Shown here: piece by piece, positions 53,392 through 62,401 of the stretch
Layout of the letters: the number at the start of each line of letters is the position of its first letter
How positions within the stretch are numbered: position 1 is the stretch's first letter
Assembly: GCF_020731285.1 (NCBI RefSeq)
Contig: NZ_JAJFOW010000011.1
Span: 1-64,000, forward strand
Direction: 5' to 3'
DNA from: Cohnella baijiui
Lineage (GTDB): Bacteria; Bacillota; Bacilli; Paenibacillales; Paenibacillaceae
Length of the DNA stretch: 64,000 bases
The notes under the pieces: generated by a model
The model's database searches: none
The model's input: the letters and a program-made list of their open reading frames with translations, nothing else
Told to the model about the DNA's origin: nothing
Position numbers and translations under genes: made by a program

Positions 53392-54514
53392 TTAGTCGTT
53401 CTGGTCTTGCCGGATCTGGCTCCGCAAATACCCGTCGATGAACGGATCGAGTTCGCCATCCATGACGGCCTGCACGTTGCCGGTCTCGACGCTGGTGCGG
53501 TGATCCTTCACCATGCTGTACGGATGGAAGACGTAGGAGCGGATCTGGCTGCCCCAGGCGATGTCGAGCTGTTCGCCGCGGATCGCCGCAAGCTCTGCCT
53601 GCTGCTCCTGAATCTTTTTCTCGTAAAGCTTGGATTGAAGCATCTTCATCGCGCGGTCGCGGTTGGAGATCTGGGAGCGCTCGGTCTGACAGGCGACGAC
53701 GATGCCGGTCGGCAAGTGCGTGATCCGGATCGCGGAGTCGGTTTTGTTGATGTGCTGGCCGCCGGCGCCGCTCGCGCGGTACGTGTCGACGCGCAGGTCT
53801 TCCGGCCGGATATCAATCTGGATGTCGTCCGGGATTTCCGGCACGACGTCGCAGGACACGAACGACGTATGGCGGCGTCCCGACGCGTCGAACGGCGAGA
53901 TCCGCACGAGGCGGTGCACGCCTTTCTCGGCCTTCAGATAGCCGTAGGCATTGTAGCCGCGGACCATAATCGTGACGCTCTTGATGCCCGCTTCGTCGCC
54001 CGGCAGGTAGTCCAACAGCTCGACTTTAAAACCCTTCTTCTCCGCCCAGCGAGTATACATCCGATAGAGCATGGACGCCCAGTCCTGCGACTCGGTGCCG
54101 CCCGCGCCGGGATGCAGCTCCAGGATGGCATGGGATTTGTCGTAGGGCTGATTGAGGAGCAGCTGCAGCTCGAAGCCGTCCACCTTCTCGTTCAACGCCT
54201 TGACGCTCGCAACCCACTCCGCTTCCATTTCTTCGTCGGTCTCTTCTTCCAGAATCTCGAGCATCCCTTCCAGGTCCTCCTGCTCGGAGAACAGCTTCTG
54301 GTATTGCTCGACGACGCTGCGGATCGCGTTCAGCTCGGTGATGACGCCCTGCGCCTTCTCGTTGTCGTCCCAGAAGTCCGGCGCGCTCATCTTCTCTTCG
54401 AAGTTCGCGATCATTTCCAGCTTGAGATCTAAGTCAAAGAGACCCCCTAAGTTGCTGTAATCGCTTCGCGGTCTCGCGAAGGTCTTGCTTGACGGACGTA
54501 TCGTTGATTGCCAT
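53392..54514 (-). CDS. prfB: Peptide chain release factor 2, programmed +1 frameshift
   Basis: Recognises UAA and UGA. The first frame runs from ATG at 54514 for 26 codons ([10 protein letters not shown]...QQLRGSL) to an in-frame TGA at 54434-54436. A +1 shift continues in the frame [16 protein letters not shown], giving 373 aa. Later motifs are [15 protein letters not shown], the anticodon-like SPF in [15 protein letters not shown] and the catalytic GGQ in [17 protein letters not shown], cited as [11 protein letters not shown]. The shift site is described separately. Autoregulation: low RF2 slows UGA reading and favours shifting. Confidence 0.97.
54433..54450 (-). promoter_or_regulatory. prfB +1 frameshift site
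   Basis: The minus strand reads CTT AGG GGG TCT CTT TGA C. The internal Shine-Dalgarno-like AGGGGG is 3 nt before the slippery CTT, followed by TGA and C, the universal RF2 arrangement. Confidence 0.96.
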
Positions 54515-54560
54515 GGATACCCTCACCTCGTGTAAAAGTTCGTTGCTGCACGACATGCGA

Positions 54561-54599
54561 AACGGTGCTTCCGCCGGACCGGCCGACGGAAAAGCACCG
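54561..54599 (-). terminator. Hairpin between secA and prfB
   Basis: CGGTGCTT (54592-54599 complement) and AAGCACCG (54563-54570 complement) with inner CCG-rich pairing; followed only by TTTC on the minus strand, so partial termination is likely. Confidence 0.5.
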
Positions 54600-54613
54600 C
54601 TGTCGCGTCATGG

Positions 54614-57124
54614 TCAGTCTATGCGACCATGGCACATTTTGTATTTCTTGCCGCTGCCGCACGGGCAGGGGTCGTTGCGTCCGATGCGCTGCTCCTGCTT
54701 GGCCGGACGCTTCGGGCCGGCCTCGGCCTTGGTGTCGACGGCCTGGCCTTCGGCGACCGCTTCGCGCTTCACGTTGCTCTCTACCTGTGCCTTCATGATG
54801 TAGAGCGCGATTTCCTCCTCGATCCGCTCGACCATGCTCAGGAACATGTTGTGTCCCTCGAACTGATACTCGCGGAGCGGATCGTTGCCGCCGTAAGCGC
54901 GGAGATGGATACCCTGCCGCAGCTGGTCCATCGCGTCGATGTGGTCCATCCACTTGCTGTCGACGGCCCGAAGGACGACGACCTTCTCGAACTCGCGCAT
55001 CGTCTCGACGCCGATCTGCTCTTCCCGCTCGTCGTACACCTTCTCGATCTTGGCGAGCAGCAGCTCGACGAGCTCTTCCTTCTCCTTGCCCCAAAGCTCG
55101 TCTTTGTCGACGGAGCCTTCCGGCAGGAACGTCGCTTGTGCATAGGTGGCGAGACCTTCGAGATCCCAATCCTCCGGCACGTCGTCGCCCGGGCAATGCT
55201 TCTCGACCGCGCGCTCGACGACGGACTTGATCATGCCGGTGACAACGTCGCGGATGTTCTCCGCGTACAGGATCTGCCGGCGGTCGCCGTAGATCTTCTC
55301 CCGCTGCAGGTTGATGACGTCGTCGTACTGGAGCACGACGCGGCGGGCGTCGAAGTTGCTGCCCTCGACCCGCTTCTGCGCGGATTCGATCGCGCGGCTG
55401 ATGAGCTTGCTCTCGATCGGGGAATCCTCCTCGAATCCGAGACGCTCCATCATGCCCATAATATTGTCGGCGCCGAAGCGGCGCATCAGTTCGTCCTCCA
55501 TGGAGAGGTAGAACTGCGACGAGCCGGGGTCGCCCTGACGGCCGGCGCGGCCGCGCAGCTGGTTGTCGATCCGGCGGCTCTCGTGGCGCTCCGTCCCGAT
55601 GATGTGCAGGCCGCCCAGATCGGGCACGCCTTCACCCAACAGGATGTCCGTACCGCGGCCGGCCATATTCGTGGCGATCGTCACGGTATCGCGCTGGCCC
55701 GCGCTCGAGATGATCGTCGCTTCCTCGGCATGGTACTTGGCATTCAGCACCTGGTGCTTGATGCCCTTCTTCTTCAGCATCTCGGATACCCGCTCGGAGT
55801 TCTCGATCGAGACGGTGCCGACGAGGACCGGCTGGCCGGTCTGGTGCCGCTTGACGATCTCGTCGACGACGGCGCGGAACTTGCCGTTCTCCGACTTGTA
55901 GACGACGTCCGGCATGTCGGCGCGGATGTTCGGCCGGTTCGTCGGGACCTGGATAACCTCGAGGCCGTAGATCCGCTTGAACTCCTCTTCCTCCGTCTTC
56001 GCCGTACCGGTCATGCCGGCCAGCTTGCGGTACATCCGGAAGTAGTTCTGGAACGTGATCGTTGCAAGCGTCATGCTCTCGTTTTGGACTTCGAGGCCTT
56101 CCTTCGCTTCGATCGCTTGGTGCAGCCCGTCGCTGTAGCGACGGCCGGCCATGAGGCGGCCGGTGAATTCGTCGACGATGACGACTTCGTCTTCCTGCAC
56201 GACGTAGTCGACGTCTCGTCTCATAATATAGCGAGCGCGCAGCGCTTGGTTCACGTGGTGGTTCAGCAGCACATGCTCGTGCGAGAACAGGTTGTCGATG
56301 TTGAACGCTTCTTCAGCCTTCGTCACCCCTTGCTCCGTCAGCACGATGGTGCGCATCTTCACGTCGATCGTGTAATCGTCGGTCTCCTTGAGCCGGCTGG
56401 CGAAACGGTCTGCCGCATAGTATAACTGCGTCGACTTCTGTGCTTGTCCGGAAATGATCAGCGGCGTCCGCGCCTCGTCGATGAGGATGGAGTCCACTTC
56501 GTCGATGATCGCGTAGTAGAGCGGCCGTTGGACCATTTGCTCTTTGTAGAGCACCATGTTGTCCCGCAGGTAGTCGAAGCCGAACTCGTTGTTCGTGCCG
56601 TACGTAATGTCGCATGCGTACGCCAGCTGCTTTTCCTCGTGAGACAGGCCGTTCAGGTTGCATCCGACCGTCATGCCCAGGAACCCGTACACTTGCCCCA
56701 TGAGCTGGCTATCGCGCTGGGCCAGGTAATCGTTAACCGTGACGACGTGCACGCCTTTGCCGGACAGGGCGTTCAGATAGACGGCGAGCGTGCCGACGAG
56801 CGTTTTCCCTTCCCCGGTCTTCATCTCCGAGATTTTGCCTTGATGAAGCACCATACCGCCGATCAGCTGCACGTCGAAATGGCGCATCTTCAGGACGCGC
56901 TTCGCGGCTTCGCGGACGACGGCAAACGCTTCGGGCAGCAGGTCGTCGAGTTCCTCGCCCTTCTCCAGGCGGCCGCGGAACTCATCCGTCTTCGCGCGCA
57001 GCTGTTCGTCGCTTAGTCCCGAAACGGACGGCTCCATCGCGTTGATTTGCTCCACCGTCTTGGTGAGCCTCTTCACTTCGCGTTCGTTGGCGTCTCCGAA
57101 TATCTTTTTAACCAATCCGAGCAT
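54614..57124 (-). CDS. secA: Preprotein translocase ATPase SecA
   Basis: Motor of Sec export. The 836-aa protein has the N-terminal [19 protein letters not shown], Walker [19 protein letters not shown]-like [17 protein letters not shown], the preprotein cross-linking region, motif [22 protein letters not shown] and the C-terminal zinc SEC-C motif [20 protein letters not shown]. Full length. The order hpf-secA-prfB is as in Bacillus. Confidence 0.98.
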   Translation of the reverse strand: MLGLVKKIFGDANEREVKRLTKTVEQINAMEPSVSGLSDEQLRAKTDEFRGRLEKGEELDDLLPEAFAVVREAAKRVLKMRHFDVQLIGGMVLHQGKISEMKTGEGKTLVGTLAVYLNALSGKGVHVVTVNDYLAQRDSQLMGQVYGFLGMTVGCNLNGLSHEEKQLAYACDITYGTNNEFGFDYLRDNMVLYKEQMVQRPLYYAIIDEVDSILIDEARTPLIISGQAQKSTQLYYAADRFASRLKETDDYTIDVKMRTIVLTEQGVTKAEEAFNIDNLFSHEHVLLNHHVNQALRARYIMRRDVDYVVQEDEVVIVDEFTGRLMAGRRYSDGLHQAIEAKEGLEVQNESMTLATITFQNYFRMYRKLAGMTGTAKTEEEEFKRIYGLEVIQVPTNRPNIRADMPDVVYKSENGKFRAVVDEIVKRHQTGQPVLVGTVSIENSERVSEMLKKKGIKHQVLNAKYHAEEATIISSAGQRDTVTIATNMAGRGTDILLGEGVPDLGGLHIIGTERHESRRIDNQLRGRAGRQGDPGSSQFYLSMEDELMRRFGADNIMGMMERLGFEEDSPIESKLISRAIESAQKRVEGSNFDARRVVLQYDDVINLQREKIYGDRRQILYAENIRDVVTGMIKSVVERAVEKHCPGDDVPEDWDLEGLATYAQATFLPEGSVDKDELWGKEKEELVELLLAKIEKVYDEREEQIGVETMREFEKVVVLRAVDSKWMDHIDAMDQLRQGIHLRAYGGNDPLREYQFEGHNMFLSMVERIEEEIALYIMKAQVESNVKREAVAEGQAVDTKAEAGPKRPAKQEQRIGRNDPCPCGSGKKYKMCHGRID

Positions 57125-57223
57125 GTTTGGACCCCTTCCTTATGCGGGTATGGCCGTATCTACTTATTTTAACAGCTTGGAGATATGGGGGCAAGGAAGG
57201 CCGGGCGCGGAGGACATCAATAA

Positions 57224-57246
57224 GCCCCGGCAAAGATTGCCGGGGC
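57224..57246 (-). terminator. Terminator after hpf
   Basis: GCCCCGGC and GCCGGGGC form a perfect 8-bp stem around a 7-nt loop, followed by TTATT on the minus strand. Confidence 0.75.
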
Positions 57247-57261
57247 ATCCATTTGTAAAGT

Positions 57262-57828
57262 TTAGTTGTCCGACTCGATCAGACCGTAGGTCCCGTCCGT
57301 ACGGCGGTAGACTACGTTCACTTCCTTCGTGGCGGAATTCGCAAAGACGTAAAACGTATGTCCGACGAGGTTCATTTGCAGGATCGCTTCTTCGACGTCC
57401 ATCGGCTTGAACTTAAACCGCTTCGTGCGTACGAGCTCGAAATCCTCTTCCTCGTCCGTCAGCAGCGCCGCTGCCGTATGTCCGGCCGATTCGGCCTCCT
57501 CCCTGAACATCACCTTGGAGGAGTTCAGGTGCTTCAGCTTGCGGTTCATCTTCGTCTTGTGCTTGCGAATTTGGCGTTCCAGTTTGTCCACGACGAGATC
57601 GATCGACGCGTACATGTCGCCGCTCTTCTCTTCCGCCCTTAGCAGCAAGTTTGGCAAAGGGATCGTGACCTCGACGGCATGCCGCCCCTTGGTGACGCTA
57701 AGGGTGACATGGACGTCGGTTTGGGGAGGCGCTTCAAAATACCGTTCCAGCCGACTGAGCTTCTTCTCGACATAATCCCGAAGAGCGTTCGTCACTTCCA
57801 TGCGCTGACCACGAACATTGTATTTCAT
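57262..57828 (-). CDS. hpf: Ribosome hibernation promoting factor, long form
   Basis: Dimerises 70S ribosomes into 100S particles in stationary phase. The 188-aa protein has the N-terminal HPF/YfiA domain (MKYNVRGQRMEVTNALRDYV, KLSRLERYFEAPPQ, DMYASIDLVVDKLERQI) and the C-terminal dimerisation domain (RTKRFKFKPMDVEEAILQM, GHTFYVFANSATKEVNVVYR). ATG at 57828 follows AGGAGG; the extension to 57951 is not conserved. A hairpin GCGTGAG-CGGT-CTCACGC lies upstream at 57932-57949 in the gap before the glycosyltransferase. Confidence 0.95.
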   Translation of the reverse strand: MKYNVRGQRMEVTNALRDYVEKKLSRLERYFEAPPQTDVHVTLSVTKGRHAVEVTIPLPNLLLRAEEKSGDMYASIDLVVDKLERQIRKHKTKMNRKLKHLNSSKVMFREEAESAGHTAAALLTDEEEDFELVRTKRFKFKPMDVEEAILQMNLVGHTFYVFANSATKEVNVVYRRTDGTYGLIESDN

Positions 57829-57968
57829 ATGCTGAAACCTCCTTTGCTGACTCCATTTTACCACAGTCCGAGGAGGCGTTTCAAAACATTCCGATAATAA
57901 ATGAGAATTTTCTGTTAACTTGTCTGGTGAGGCGTGAGCGGTCTCACGCATCTTGGTCTACGACGCAT

Positions 57969-58805
57969 TCATCGGGCGAAAAGGACGCGATCAATGCGGT
58001 CGACCATTTCCGGATACAACGTGCAATCTACTTTGCGAGCAAACAGTAGTCCGGAACTCATCATGTTCTCTTCATGGGAAGGATCCAGAACCGCCGCGTT
58101 TAAAATAAACTGTCCCGTATGAGTCATAACGATATATCTCAAGTTGTGCTTAAAATGAGGGAATCTATCACCACTGTTCATCATGACCGTCTGGAAGTAG
58201 GATTCGTCCGACATCAAGCAGTGCTTGTAATAGTCGGCTATCCTTTTGGGCTGTTCATGGGTAACTAAATACTCACAAAAGCTTCGAGTCAGGATAAACC
58301 ATCCGGACCCAAAATGGGATTGCATACCCGGGAAGCTTTCTGCAAACATTGGTTTTTCTTCGCCCCGTATCAAGTTCCCCTCTTCATCTAAATCGTATCG
58401 AAACCTCTCCGCAGCATAACGGTGCCCTTCAGGTTCATCAACGACATGGATGTAATTGCTGGGATGGACCCGCAGATACTCCTTGATGTATGCCTGAGAC
58501 TTCAACGGATAATCCAATCCGGACATATTTACGAAATAGTCCCAGTCGCATTGGGATAATAATTCGATGATGGCTTCTAATTGAATATCTACTTGAGTCC
58601 ATGCACCCCAAGCAATGTCGCGTGATGCCATAATCCTAATATTGCCAAAGTTTGCGAAGGCTTGTTCCACCATTTGTTTGTAGGACTCGCCAGCTTTGAC
58701 ATCGATGTGCAGCAAATAGACGTTCCAGGGGTCGTAGATCGCATTGATCGTTTTGAAAAGCTGCTTGATATTCTGATGCGCCATTATAAAATATGCTATC
58801 TTAAT
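57969..58805 (-). CDS. Branch-type (core-2/I-branching, GT14) glycosyltransferase, apparent ATT start
   Basis: About 278 aa, single domain. GT14-like features: IAYFIMAHQNIKQLFKTI at the N terminus, YLLHIDVKAG, VDIQLEAIIELLSQCDWDYFVNMSGLDYPLKS, cited as YFVNMSGLDYPLKS, SGWFILTRSFCEYL and SDESYFQTVMMNS. It probably transfers GlcNAc or xylose to a surface glycan. The first ATG is at 58784, inside the conserved N-terminal strand. ATT at 58805, exactly 7 nt after AAGGAGG (58813-58819), restores the family's usual beginning (x-KIAYFI-MAHQN). So ATT is either a rare start or a lost ATG. Lower GC than genes on its right side in the window's main part. Confidence 0.8.
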   Translation of the reverse strand: MKIAYFIMAHQNIKQLFKTINAIYDPWNVYLLHIDVKAGESYKQMVEQAFANFGNIRIMASRDIAWGAWTQVDIQLEAIIELLSQCDWDYFVNMSGLDYPLKSQAYIKEYLRVHPSNYIHVVDEPEGHRYAAERFRYDLDEEGNLIRGEEKPMFAESFPGMQSHFGSGWFILTRSFCEYLVTHEQPKRIADYYKHCLMSDESYFQTVMMNSGDRFPHFKHNLRYIVMTHTGQFILNAAVLDPSHEENMMSSGLLFARKVDCTLYPEMVDRIDRVLFAR

Positions 58806-58848
58806 TGGATTGCCTCCTTAAACATCAATCGAACTTTTGCGCGGGAAT

Positions 58849-58874
58849 AAAAAAGCCTCGGATCTCTCCGAGGC
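58849..58874 (-). terminator. Terminator after the cold-shock gene
   Basis: GCCTCGG and CCGAGGC with an AGAGAT loop, followed by six T on the minus strand. Confidence 0.9.
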
Positions 58875-58945
58875 GGGTGGCCGGCAAATCGTTATTTGGT
58901 AACCAGTTTCTCTATTCGTAGGTGCACCCTAAAGGATGCGTATGA

Positions 58946-59143
58946 TTACACTTTAACGACGTTTGCTGCTTGCGGGCCTCTTGCGCCTTGCACAATGTCA
59001 AATTCAACGGCTTGGCCTTCTTCAAGCGCCTTGTAACCGTCCATTTGGATTGCGGAGAAGTGAACGAACACGTCGCCGCCTTGTTCAGCTTCGATGAAGC
59101 CGTAACCTTTTTCTGCATTGAACCATTTCACTTTACCTTGCAT
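58946..59143 (-). CDS. Cold-shock protein (CspA/CspB family)
   Basis: A 65-aa single cold-shock domain that binds single-stranded RNA and DNA. RNP1 is KGYGFIEAE and RNP2 is DVFVHFSAI; the start [16 protein letters not shown] is canonical and the end is GPQAANVV. A sigma-A promoter lies 64 bp upstream, with a leader of about 55 nt, and a strong terminator follows. It is a housekeeping gene inserted between the glycan-type genes. Confidence 0.97.
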   Translation of the reverse strand: MQGKVKWFNAEKGYGFIEAEQGGDVFVHFSAIQMDGYKALEEGQAVEFDIVQGARGPQAANVVKV

Positions 59144-59206
59144 GTGCTACAACATTCCCTTCCATGTTCAATTGACATAGGCGATTTGGCCTGGCCCACA
59201 CCCCGA

Positions 59207-59235
59207 ATATAACATCATGGAAAGATTTGTGTCAA
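59207..59235 (-). promoter_or_regulatory. Sigma-A promoter of the cold-shock gene
   Basis: TTGACA (59230-59235), 17-bp spacer, TTATAT (59207-59212) on the minus strand. The -35 is perfect. Confidence 0.85.
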
Positions 59236-59317
59236 TGGGTTTTTTGAAAGCGGTGTCAATCGCTTGATTTATCACCTTGAGACGCCGCTCTTGCATTTTT
59301 AAGGCATGTCGGCTAAA

Positions 59318-60154
59318 TCAGGACTCAAACACAAATATGGGACGTTTGTAAAACTCACTATTCCCCATCATATTAAGTTTGTGGACATGTTTTTCCAAAC
59401 CTTCTATTACCGATGCATCCCTGGCATTTTGAATAATACCTCTTAATAGATCATCGTGAATATCCTCATAGAGCCCTTTTTTGTTGCTATAAGAGTAAAA
59501 AGCAATTGTTTTTATCTGCCATCCGGCGTTCATAAATAACTCCGACACATATAAAGTCATCTCGCTTACATGGTTTACATCGACGATCGGGTTGGACTTG
59601 TCTCCCCCCCAGTTATAACCAATTTGAAACAAAAGTTGCTTCGTTTTTTTCCTAAGTTGATTTAGATATTGAAATGCATATTCTTTGAAATCCGCTTTAG
59701 TTCTTACAAGTTCCTTATCAAAATCCACGCCAGCATGATGGAGTACGTTAAATAAAATCATCCGATCAGATACGCTAATCTGATTAATCTCTTTCAGCCC
59801 TATACTCTGTCCTCTAATCTCAACATTCGATAATTGAAAGTGATCAGCGATCTCAGAAATAAAAGCTGCATGATTTATATTAGGTTCGTATGCAATAAAT
59901 TTAGCGTTTTTGTTTTCATTCGCTAAGCTTAACGTAAAAAAACCTGTATTAGCTCCGATATCGGCAATGATTTCTCCGTCATCGATATTGATTGTTCGTT
60001 TAACATATTCATATCTTGCTGTATCCCCTCGCCAACTTTCATCGATTTCTTCGGAATAGTTCGCTGCTTCCCTAACGAACTTTGGGATATTCTGGTATCG
60101 TGAATGTTTCGATTCATCATTATATAGTTTTTTAAGCATTGAATTTAGTTCCAT
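59318..60154 (-). CDS. SAM-dependent methyltransferase
   Basis: A 278-aa class I methyltransferase. Motif I is IIADIGANTGFFTLSLA, with the acidic residue of motif II in IAYEPN, and ILFNVLHHAGVDF follows. An N-terminal segment (about 1-50) and a C-terminal helical part (VNHVSEMTLYVSELFMNAGW) flank the core. Similar proteins sit in polysaccharide and glycan clusters; the acceptor is unknown. AGGAG lies before the ATG. Last gene of the AT-rich unit, 19 bp after the ATP-grasp gene. Confidence 0.82.
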   Translation of the reverse strand: MELNSMLKKLYNDESKHSRYQNIPKFVREAANYSEEIDESWRGDTARYEYVKRTINIDDGEIIADIGANTGFFTLSLANENKNAKFIAYEPNINHAAFISEIADHFQLSNVEIRGQSIGLKEINQISVSDRMILFNVLHHAGVDFDKELVRTKADFKEYAFQYLNQLRKKTKQLLFQIGYNWGGDKSNPIVDVNHVSEMTLYVSELFMNAGWQIKTIAFYSYSNKKGLYEDIHDDLLRGIIQNARDASVIEGLEKHVHKLNMMGNSEFYKRPIFVFES

Positions 60155-60172
60155 TGTATACTCCTGTCCTGT

Positions 60173-61297
60173 TCATATCTCTTTCTGGGGGATTGCAATA
60201 CTTAATGTATCCTTTCTTAGATATACCTCGTTGTTGATGAACTCGTTCATACTAAATAAAAACTGTTCAGGTGTAGTCCCGTGAAAATCTATGCTTTGAT
60301 GGGCAAGGGCATCCAAAAAGCCTCCTAACCAAAAATAACGAGCTGACATGTTATTCTCATCTTGTTCTAATTGCAGATCGAATCCTAAATCCAAAAGCAT
60401 AGCTTCGAACAATCCCGCCTTGCAGTCAACAAGTAGTTGTGAGGGCCCCCACAATCTAGGATTAGCTTCGATCATGTAATACTTATTCTGAAACCACCTT
60501 ACTTCAATCATAATTAATCCAAAAAAGCCCTCCTGCTTTAGCAACTTTTCAAAGAGGTGCGAAATTTCCATATTGTGAAGACTTGACGGAATTGCAGCCA
60601 CAATGGATTTCCCGCCGCCTTGTTGAACCAAATTTTGTTGTGAGAATGAACGAATATATCCGCCTCGAGAGATGTAATACATCAAATAATAAGAGTCACC
60701 TGGCACGAAGCTTTGAATGTAGAAATCGTCTCGGCTATTCACCTCTTGAAAGAATTTTTCTAGCTCACCAAAATTGTTAATGAATCGTGGAGAGTACGTC
60801 TTCCCCTCGCTGCCCAGGTATTTTTTGGGTTTGATAATAACAGGGAAATGCATATTAGGATTTGCCGTTTTCTCGCTCGGAACGTCAACCCCATATTTCT
60901 CACATAGAGAACCAAACGAATACTTATCAGATATTCTAGTGTATAAATCCTCGTCAACTAGAGGAATGATGCAATTTATATCTTCGAATTGCTTTCTATG
61001 AATCAGGAGATGTCTATTCAAAGCCTCCGAGCTCGGCAGGATGTAATGAAGCTTATATTCGCTCTTTTCTTTGACTTTGTTGATTTGATCTACCAAATCT
61101 TCTTGGACTAAACTCTCCTTAGAACGAATAGCAACGACTTGCTCCCTGTAACTCGTTTGAAAGATCTGGTCCTGCTCGGATAAGGCGACGATGAAAAAGG
61201 GAATCCTCCATGTCGTGAGCATTCTACAAAAAGCGATTACCGCTCTCTGATTGAATCCGGAAAAAACAATAAAAGCCGCATGTTGAGAGTTATTCAA
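60173..61297 (-). CDS. ATP-grasp family ligase-like protein
   Basis: A 374-aa protein. An N-terminal Rossmann-like part (FIVFSGFNQRAVIAFCRML), then an ATP-grasp core: SDKYSFGSLCEKYGVDVP, FPVIIKPKKYLGSEGKTY, IQSFVPGDSYYLMYYI, and the metal site EVRWFQNKYYMIEANPRLWG. Relatives ligate carboxylates to amines, as in carbamoyl-phosphate-type or amino-acid ligases. In this cluster it might attach an amino acid or carboxylate to an aminosugar, but this is inference. Start TTG at 61297, 7 nt after AGGAGG. It lies between the aminotransferase and methyltransferase genes. Confidence 0.85.
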   Translation of the reverse strand: MNNSQHAAFIVFSGFNQRAVIAFCRMLTTWRIPFFIVALSEQDQIFQTSYREQVVAIRSKESLVQEDLVDQINKVKEKSEYKLHYILPSSEALNRHLLIHRKQFEDINCIIPLVDEDLYTRISDKYSFGSLCEKYGVDVPSEKTANPNMHFPVIIKPKKYLGSEGKTYSPRFINNFGELEKFFQEVNSRDDFYIQSFVPGDSYYLMYYISRGGYIRSFSQQNLVQQGGGKSIVAAIPSSLHNMEISHLFEKLLKQEGFFGLIMIEVRWFQNKYYMIEANPRLWGPSQLLVDCKAGLFEAMLLDLGFDLQLEQDENNMSARYFWLGGFLDALAHQSIDFHGTTPEQFLFSMNEFINNEVYLRKDTLSIAIPQKEI

Positions 61298-61318
61298 ACA
61301 AAATCCTCCTTCTGCGGT

Positions 61319-62398
61319 CTATGAAGTTCTTTGTCGAACTATATTTATAATACGCTCTTGATTCACATCATCAAGTTCACTAAATAAAGGCAAGCAGAGA
61401 ATCCGTTTTGATATGTCAGATGATATTGGCGCTTCCTGAGGTGCCAAATAATTCAGACTTTCTAAAGAGGGATGAAAATACCTTCTGGGGAATATGTCAA
61501 CATACTTCAGATCCTCAATGATGTCCAACAAAATAGATTCTGTCTCGAATACGACAGGAAAATAACTATGGTTGTCTGATCCATCTGGATTCCGTGCGGG
61601 GAATCTTATGGACCGAATGTCTTGTAAAGCTTGTAAGTATCTGTTATGCCTCGTTTTCCTTTCCTGATTCAAGTATTCTATATCATCAAGTAGGCACAAG
61701 CCCATTGCTGCTTGAAACTCGTTCATTTTGGCATTAATGCCGAGCCCTACAATTTTGGAAGGACCTTGTATGCCAAAATTAATCATCCACTTCGCTTTTT
61801 CGAAAAGCTCATCATCGTTAATGATGAGAGCCCCTCCTTCAATTGTGTGAAATGTTTTCGTGGCGTGAAAGCTTAGAATAGAAACATCCCCATAATTAAG
61901 AACGCTGCCGTCCTTATACTTCACATCAAAGGCATGTGCCGCATCGTAAATTACGCTTATCTTATGCTTTTTAGCGATGTCCCCAATCGCTTCCACATTA
62001 CATGGGTTACCGAACACATGTACGGGAACAATAGAACTTGTTGCCTCCGTTATCCTCACTTCTATTTTTTGAGGATCCATATTAAAACTATTCATGTCGA
62101 TATCGACAAAAATTGGATTTAACCCTTCCCATACCAAGCTACTTGTAGTGGCAACGAAGGAGAACGGAGTTGTAATGACATCCCCTTTGAGCCCTAGTAA
62201 TTTGTAAGCCACTTGTAGCGCTAATGTACCATTAGAAACGAGCAATAAATTTTTGACTCCCAAATAGCGAGCTAATCGATTCGTTAATTCTCTCGTAAAT
62301 TCCCCATTGTTGGTTATCCAGCCAGAGTCAAATATTTGATCGATATAGTTTTTATACTTTTCGCGATTAGGTAAATAGGTCTTTGTAACATTTATCAT
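61319..62398 (-). CDS. DegT/DnrJ/EryC1/StrS family sugar aminotransferase
   Basis: A 359-aa PLP enzyme that typically aminates a nucleotide keto-sugar. N-terminal GWITNNGEFTRELTNRLARYLG, VSNGTLALQVAYKLL, TTPFSFVATTSSLVWEGL, AAHAFDVKY and PLP Lys in SFHATKTFHTIEGGAL are all standard. C-terminal PRRYFHPSLESLNYL is the usual substrate region. Starts 3 nt after the GT2 stop with a weak ribosome site, so it is probably translationally coupled to it. Confidence 0.92.
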   Translation of the reverse strand: MINVTKTYLPNREKYKNYIDQIFDSGWITNNGEFTRELTNRLARYLGVKNLLLVSNGTLALQVAYKLLGLKGDVITTPFSFVATTSSLVWEGLNPIFVDIDMNSFNMDPQKIEVRITEATSSIVPVHVFGNPCNVEAIGDIAKKHKISVIYDAAHAFDVKYKDGSVLNYGDVSILSFHATKTFHTIEGGALIINDDELFEKAKWMINFGIQGPSKIVGLGINAKMNEFQAAMGLCLLDDIEYLNQERKTRHNRYLQALQDIRSIRFPARNPDGSDNHSYFPVVFETESILLDIIEDLKYVDIFPRRYFHPSLESLNYLAPQEAPISSDISKRILCLPLFSELDDVNQERIINIVRQRTS

Positions 62399-62401
62399 CT
62401 C

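Noticed and set aside
54434..54436. Nonsense mutation in prfB
   Set aside because: The TGA is the conserved programmed frameshift codon with AGGGGG and CTT before it.
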